Below are positions 5,652 to 10,282 of a stretch of DNA of 10,282 nt, piece after piece; the first letter of the stretch is position 1; each line of letters begins with the position of its first letter. Origin of the DNA: Chrysiogenales bacterium. GTDB taxonomy: Bacteria; Acidobacteriota; Aminicenantia; UBA2199. The stretch is taken from positions 1 through 10,282 of the forward strand of contig SPCN01000062.1 in the NCBI GenBank assembly GCA_004525465.1, read 5' to 3'. The notes below the pieces were generated by a model, which saw only the letters and a list, made by a program, of their open reading frames with translations, had not been told where the DNA came from and ran no database searches. The position numbers were made by a program, and so were the translations under genes.

Positions 5652-8102
5652 CTATTCATATCTCAGGCTGTCGACCGGGTTGGCGCGGGCGGCACGGATG
5701 GCTTGGTAACTCACAGTCAGCAGGGCGATGGCCAATCCCAGCAATCCAGAGAAAATGAATATGGGGATGCTTATGGATGTGCGGTAAGCGAAATTTTGCA
5801 GCCAGCGCTGCATCAGGTAATAGGCGATGGGCCAGGCAATGATGTTGGCCAGGCCGATCAGCAGGACATAATCCCTGATCAGCAAAGCGGCCATTTCCCG
5901 AACGGTTGCACCCAGAACCTTGCGGACGCCTATCTCCTTTGTTCTTTTGGCGGCTGAAAAAGAAGCCAGCCCCAACAAGCCCAGGCAGCCGATGAATACG
6001 GCCAGCGCGGCAAAAATCGCAAAAATCCGGCCGATTATCATTTCGGATTCATATATCTTGTTGAAACTTTCATCAAGGAAGGCATACTCAAATGGCTCTC
6101 CGGGCAGCAGGGCTGTCCATTTCCGTTTCAATGTTTTGATGACAGCGGCGATATTTCCGGGTTTCAGGCGCATGACCAAGTTGCCCAGGCTTTGCCCGCG
6201 GCACAGCACCAGCGGCGCGATGGATTCGCGCAGCGACTCGTAATGAAAATCCTCGACTACGCCTATGACCGTGCAGGGAACCGAAACCATTTTTCCCGGG
6301 TTATCCGCCTGCATATCCATCATGATCAGCGTTTGTCCCAATGGTTTTTTCAAGCCGAAATGGCTCACGGCGGCCTGGTTGATGAGAACGGACTGGGCAT
6401 CGCCGCTGAATTGGGCCGAGAAATTGCGTCCGGCGACAATTTTCATGCCCAGGGTGCCGATGTAATCTTCATCAATGCGCCAAAAGGAAACTGGGAAGGC
6501 CTGCCTGGGATTGGGATTGTCGGCGCGGGCGATCGGCAATCTGGCGCGCGCCGAGGGGACGGGGAGGTAGCTGGAGAGGGTGGCGCTGACCACCTGGGGA
6601 GATCTTAGCATTTCCTGCTTCAATGTCTCGGCATGGCTTTCCAGGAGTCGGCTGTGACGCAGGATCAACACCTGTTCCTTGTCGAAGCCGAGCTTCTTGT
6701 TCTGGATGTAATGCAATTGCCGGAAGACGACGAGGGTGCCGATGATCATCACCGCCGAAACGGCGAACTGGAAAACGACCAGCCCGCGGCGCAGCCGGCC
6801 CCTGCCGGCGCCGCTCCCTGCATTCCCGCGCAAGATGGAAGCGGGGCGATAAGCGGAGAGCAGGAAGGCGGGATAGGCTCCGGCCATGATCGTAACCAAC
6901 AGCGTCATTACTATGACCGCGGCAACTGCCAAAGGATTTAACAAAGCCCCCAGGGCCAACTCCTTTGCTGTCAAACTGTTGAAAAGCGGCAGCACCATCA
7001 CAATCAGCAGGCAGGCAATGGCCAAGGCCATCAGGCACAGAACCAGCGATTCGGTCAGGAATTGCTTGACCAGGTCCAGGCGGAACGAGCCCAGGACTTT
7101 GCGCAATCCTACTTCCTTGGCGCGGGAGATGGAGCGGGCAGTGGAAAGGTTGATGAAATTGATGATGGCCAGGATCAGGATGAAGAGGGAAACGGCCGAG
7201 AAAAGGAAGATATACTTGATATCGCTGTTGGGTTCGAATTCGCCGGCGCTATAATTTGAATGGAGGTGGATGGCGGCCAGCGGCTGCAGGGAGTAATCCA
7301 GCTTCATTTTGGCCTTGGTCATGAAATCTTCCAAAGAAATCCCCATGAATTGCTTGATCTCCGGGGCCAGGTGGGTCGCGAACAAAAGCGGCAATTTGGC
7401 TTCCAGGTCGGAGGCCGAGGCGCCCGGGCGCAACAGCAGATAGGTCTGGAAATTGAAACTCATCCAGGAACCCATGGATGGATCACTGGTCATATCCAGG
7501 GTCGAAAAGGAAACGATCAGGTCGAAGTGAAAATGCGATGTACGCGGAATATCGGCGAAAACTCCGCTGACTTGCCAATCCGATTTGTCATCGACGCGCA
7601 GCATTTTGCCAACGGGATCGGCCATGCCGAAATATTTTTCAGCCGTTGTTTGGCTGAGCACTACGGTCCGCGGCGCCGTCAGCACGGCCTGGCGATCCCC
7701 TTTGAGCAGTGGCACCGAGAAAACGTCAAAAAAAGAAGGGTCGCTATAGATTACCTTCTTTTCCCGGAAGACGGTCGCCCCGACCTTGATCTTGGCACTG
7801 CCTTCCTCGCGGAAACGCACGGCGTTCTCGACCTCAGGGAATTCTTCTGTCATGATCTTGGCTGTCGGGGCGCCGGCGCCGATGATATTGACTTCCGTGC
7901 CTTCGCGAACCATGCGCGTGGCAATACGGAAAATGCGTTCGGACTTTTCGTTGTAGCGATCATAGCTCAACTCGTCCTGGATATAGAGAAATGCCAGCAG
8001 GCAGGCGGCAAGGCCGATGGCCAGGCCCGAGAGGGTGATCAGGGTATAGCCCTTGCTGCGCGACAAATTTCTGAAAGCCACCTTGAAATAATTTTTGAAC
8101 AT
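5652..8102 (-). CDS. ABC transporter permease, MacB/FtsX type (complete)
   Basis: This 816-residue inner-membrane protein has two copies of the MacB periplasmic-core plus FtsX layout. A first helix (about 20-41) follows MFKNYFKVAFRNLSRSKGYT. A large periplasmic domain spans about 45-285, three helices follow (293-318, 350-373, 391-418), then a helix at 439-458, a second periplasmic domain at about 462-685, and three helices (690-713, 739-764, 778-800). The short cytoplasmic motif after a membrane helix occurs twice: RAKEVGLRKVLGS (327-339) and RTKEIGVRKVLGA (720-732). The protein ends with ARANPVDSLRYE. It has no ATPase domain, so it needs a separate nucleotide-binding subunit; the one at 4073-4789 is the obvious candidate. 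The start has an AGGTGA ribosome site. Family members export or extract lipids, lipoproteins, peptides or drugs; the substrate here is unknown. It lies 59 bases behind its paralogue and probably shares its transcript. Confidence 0.92.
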   Translation of the reverse strand: MFKNYFKVAFRNLSRSKGYTLITLSGLAIGLAACLLAFLYIQDELSYDRYNEKSERIFRIATRMVREGTEVNIIGAGAPTAKIMTEEFPEVENAVRFREEGSAKIKVGATVFREKKVIYSDPSFFDVFSVPLLKGDRQAVLTAPRTVVLSQTTAEKYFGMADPVGKMLRVDDKSDWQVSGVFADIPRTSHFHFDLIVSFSTLDMTSDPSMGSWMSFNFQTYLLLRPGASASDLEAKLPLLFATHLAPEIKQFMGISLEDFMTKAKMKLDYSLQPLAAIHLHSNYSAGEFEPNSDIKYIFLFSAVSLFILILAIINFINLSTARSISRAKEVGLRKVLGSFRLDLVKQFLTESLVLCLMALAIACLLIVMVLPLFNSLTAKELALGALLNPLAVAAVIVMTLLVTIMAGAYPAFLLSAYRPASILRGNAGSGAGRGRLRRGLVVFQFAVSAVMIIGTLVVFRQLHYIQNKKLGFDKEQVLILRHSRLLESHAETLKQEMLRSPQVVSATLSSYLPVPSARARLPIARADNPNPRQAFPVSFWRIDEDYIGTLGMKIVAGRNFSAQFSGDAQSVLINQAAVSHFGLKKPLGQTLIMMDMQADNPGKMVSVPCTVIGVVEDFHYESLRESIAPLVLCRGQSLGNLVMRLKPGNIAAVIKTLKRKWTALLPGEPFEYAFLDESFNKIYESEMIIGRIFAIFAALAVFIGCLGLLGLASFSAAKRTKEIGVRKVLGATVREMAALLIRDYVLLIGLANIIAWPIAYYLMQRWLQNFAYRTSISIPIFIFSGLLGLAIALLTVSYQAIRAARANPVDSLRYE

Positions 8103-8161
8103 GGTTCACCTCATCTTGATTTCATTCTTGTGCTCTGGTAGTTTTCCGTATCCGGTTCCCA

Positions 8162-10282
8162 TTATTCGTAGCGCAGGCTGTCCACCGGATTGGCGCGGGC
8201 GGCCTTGATGGATTGATATCCCACGGCGAGCATGGCGATGACCAGCGCCATAAGGCCGGAAATGAAGAAAATGCCGACACCGATGTTGATGCGGTACGCA
8301 AACCCCCGAAGCCATTCGTTCATGAAATAGTAGGCCAGCGGCCAGGCGATCAGGTTGGCCAGCAAAACGCACTGGATAAATTCACGGGAAAAGAAACCGA
8401 CAATACCGGCGACCGAGGCTCCGAGAACCTTGCGGATGCCGATCTCCTTGGTTTTCTGTTCGGCCATGAAAGCCGCCAGGCCGTAGAGCCCCAGGCAGGA
8501 AATGAACAGGGCCAGGGCGCCAAGGCCGTTGATCAGCGTACCCAGCTTCTCCTGGGAACGGTACAACTGGTCGTAGTCCTGGTCCAGGAAACGGTATTCA
8601 AAGGGGATTCCCGGATTCAGCCGTGTGAAGGTCTTTCTCATCCGGCTCAGGGTGCCGGGCATGTTCTCGGTGGAAATGCGGGCCGACATGAAACGGAATT
8701 TCCAAAGAGGATTTTCCGGGAACATCAATAGCGGCTCGATCGGCACGTCCAGCGGCTTGAAGTGGAAATCCTTGACCACGCCGACAATGGTGAAGCGGAA
8801 AATTTTACCATTGTCGTCATCATCCTGCGCCCACAGGATTTTCCCCAGCACCGATTTGTCGCTGATCAGTCGGGCCATTTTTTCGTTCACGATCACCTGC
8901 TGGGCGCCCGGCTGCGTTTCGGGCTGAAAAAAGCGTCCCGCGGCCATGGTGACGCGATAGGTGGCGAGAAAATCGGGATCCACGCTCAGGTAGGTGACAA
9001 ATGGATCCTCGTCAGGTTTCTGCCCTTCCCACATCCAGCCCGAGCCGTTCTGGTAAATGCCCGTGGGCAGGTTCGACGACCGGGTCATCTGCAGGATGCG
9101 CGGATCATTTAAAAATTCCCGCTTGGCCGCAAGGTGGTTTTTTTCCAATGCGCCATTGACGGGAAAATAGACGATCTGCTCCTTGTTCAATCCCAGGTCC
9201 TTGCTTTTTAGAAAATGAAGCTGCCTGGAAATCACCACCGTGGAAACGATCAGGGCCACGGAAACGGCAAATTGGCCGACCACAAGGATCTTCCGAAAAA
9301 GCGTACGTCTCCGCCCACCCCGGGAGTGATCTTTAAGGATCGAGACCGGTTTGGCTGCCGAAAGCAACAGGGCGGGATAAGATCCAGAGATAAGGCCGGT
9401 GAAAAGGGTGATGGCAATCATGCCCAGGAGGATCGGGAGGCTGACCAGGATCCCCATAGAAAGCGTCTTATCTGAAATCATATTAAACACGGGCAGCAGC
9501 AAGGCGACGATCATTAGCGAACCGACCAGGCTGAGAAACGCCAACAGCAGGGATTCGCCGAAAAATTGCAGGATGAGCTGGCGTCGCTCCGCACCCATGA
9601 CCTTGCGCACCCCGACTTCGCGGGCCCGCTTCTCTGACCGGGCGGTGGCCAGGTTCATGAAATTGATGCAGGCCAGGAGCAGGATGAAGACGCCGATGAG
9701 GGAAAACATATTGACTTGAGCCATATGTCCGCCCCTTCCCTCCACGCCGTGGAGGTACAGGTCCCGGAAGGGGACCACGAAGGGAGTGATGATGGAATTC
9801 GGATCATTCTGCTTGACCAGGCCGGAGATTTTCCTGTTGAATCCCTCGACGCTGGCCTTCGCATCAAGTTGGACAAATGTGGTGAACATGCAGTTGTACC
9901 ATGTGTCGATCATGTTTGGCCGGTCATTTTTTTTCGCCAAAAATTCCATCGGCACCAACGCGGAGAACCGTATCGTTGAATTGGCCGGGATATCGCGGAC
10001 GATGCCGCTCACCTGGAAATCGGTATGGTTTTCGAGGGTCACGGTTTTGCCCATGGGATCTTCGTCCCCGAAAATCCGCCGCGCCGCCTCTTCGGTGATG
10101 ACCAGGCTGTGCAGGTCCGGAAACGGTTTTGCCGCCGAACCGCGGACAAAGGGAAACGTGAACATGGAAAAAAACGCCGCATCGGCCGTGCCGATCTGCT
10201 CACGGATGATTTTATCGCGGTAGCGGATCAGCACACCTGAAAATGGGGGAACATAGCGGGCGGCGTTGACCACTTCCGGGAA
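8162..10282 (-). CDS. ABC transporter permease, MacB/FtsX type (5' end outside window)
   Basis: The frame runs off the right edge, so the GTG at 10271-10273 is not the start. The codons before it read Phe-Pro-Glu and align with FPEVENAV at residues 88-95 of the neighbouring permease, so about 87 N-terminal residues are missing, including the first membrane helix. The visible 706 residues contain the rest of the first periplasmic domain, helices near 190-212, 243-266, 276-303, 331-352, 578-603, 634-656 and 666-692, and a second periplasmic domain (about 355-570). FtsX-type cytoplasmic motifs occur twice: KRAREVGVRKVMGA and KTKEIGIRKVLGA. The C-terminus ARANPVDSLRYE is identical to that of the next gene. 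It is a diverged paralogue of that permease, probably a product of tandem duplication. The two may form a heterodimer or act as separate pumps sharing one ATPase. The promoter of this unit lies outside the window. Confidence 0.92.
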   Translation of the reverse strand, partial: FPEVVNAARYVPPFSGVLIRYRDKIIREQIGTADAAFFSMFTFPFVRGSAAKPFPDLHSLVITEEAARRIFGDEDPMGKTVTLENHTDFQVSGIVRDIPANSTIRFSALVPMEFLAKKNDRPNMIDTWYNCMFTTFVQLDAKASVEGFNRKISGLVKQNDPNSIITPFVVPFRDLYLHGVEGRGGHMAQVNMFSLIGVFILLLACINFMNLATARSEKRAREVGVRKVMGAERRQLILQFFGESLLLAFLSLVGSLMIVALLLPVFNMISDKTLSMGILVSLPILLGMIAITLFTGLISGSYPALLLSAAKPVSILKDHSRGGRRRTLFRKILVVGQFAVSVALIVSTVVISRQLHFLKSKDLGLNKEQIVYFPVNGALEKNHLAAKREFLNDPRILQMTRSSNLPTGIYQNGSGWMWEGQKPDEDPFVTYLSVDPDFLATYRVTMAAGRFFQPETQPGAQQVIVNEKMARLISDKSVLGKILWAQDDDDNGKIFRFTIVGVVKDFHFKPLDVPIEPLLMFPENPLWKFRFMSARISTENMPGTLSRMRKTFTRLNPGIPFEYRFLDQDYDQLYRSQEKLGTLINGLGALALFISCLGLYGLAAFMAEQKTKEIGIRKVLGASVAGIVGFFSREFIQCVLLANLIAWPLAYYFMNEWLRGFAYRINIGVGIFFISGLMALVIAMLAVGYQSIKAARANPVDSLRYE

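Noticed and set aside
7260..8141. Rightward 293-codon ORF antisense to the complete permease
   Set aside because: It lies almost wholly within the permease coding region on the opposite strand; the permease shows clear family motifs, and the antisense product is a His/Gln/Arg-rich shadow with no recognisable domain.
1..10282. CRISPR arrays, tRNA or rRNA genes, insertion sequences
   Set aside because: No regularly spaced repeats, cloverleaf-like segments, transposase motifs or terminal inverted repeats were found.

Overview
The window looks like a stretch of a Gram-negative bacterial chromosome. It encodes a TolC-type outer-membrane channel and large FtsX/MacB-type ABC permeases. The style of those permeases (about 800 residues, tandem paralogues, a shared ARANPVDSLRYE C-terminus), the moderate GC content and the sigma-54 control point towards Acidobacteriota, Aminicenantes or Bacteroidota-like lineages. 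That placement is inference from protein style only; no rRNA or marker gene is present.

The left part (1-2470) is read rightward. It holds the end of a small two-helix membrane protein of DUF6249 type, then a terminator-like hairpin, then a 678-residue membrane-anchored GAF plus SpoIIE/PP2C serine phosphatase of the RsbU kind. The rest (2523-10282) is read leftward and converges on the phosphatase with only 52 bases between stop codons. In order of transcription it contains two paralogous ABC permeases (the first truncated by the right edge), a roughly 280-base intergenic region, two small proteins of unknown function (76 and 93 aa), a MacB/LolD-type ABC ATPase, and a TolC-family outer-membrane protein.

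The most informative non-coding signal lies between the permeases and the small genes. A near-consensus sigma-54 promoter (TGGCATC-N4-TTGCT, minus strand, 5423-5438) sits about 50 bases before the 76-aa gene. A perfect 16-base palindrome, TGTCCGCTGGCGGACA (5550-5565), lies about 145 bases upstream of the expected transcript start, with an extra half-site at 5529-5535. This is the architecture of a sigma-54 promoter with an NtrC-family enhancer site. It implies that 76 aa - 93 aa - ATPase - TolC is an inducible operon opened by an activator that is not encoded in the window.

Together the genes suggest an export or extraction system: ATPase plus FtsX-type permeases in the inner membrane and a TolC channel in the outer membrane. 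No periplasmic adaptor (MacA/HlyD type) is visible here. The two small soluble proteins, placed first in the sigma-54 operon, are the least explained part of the window.
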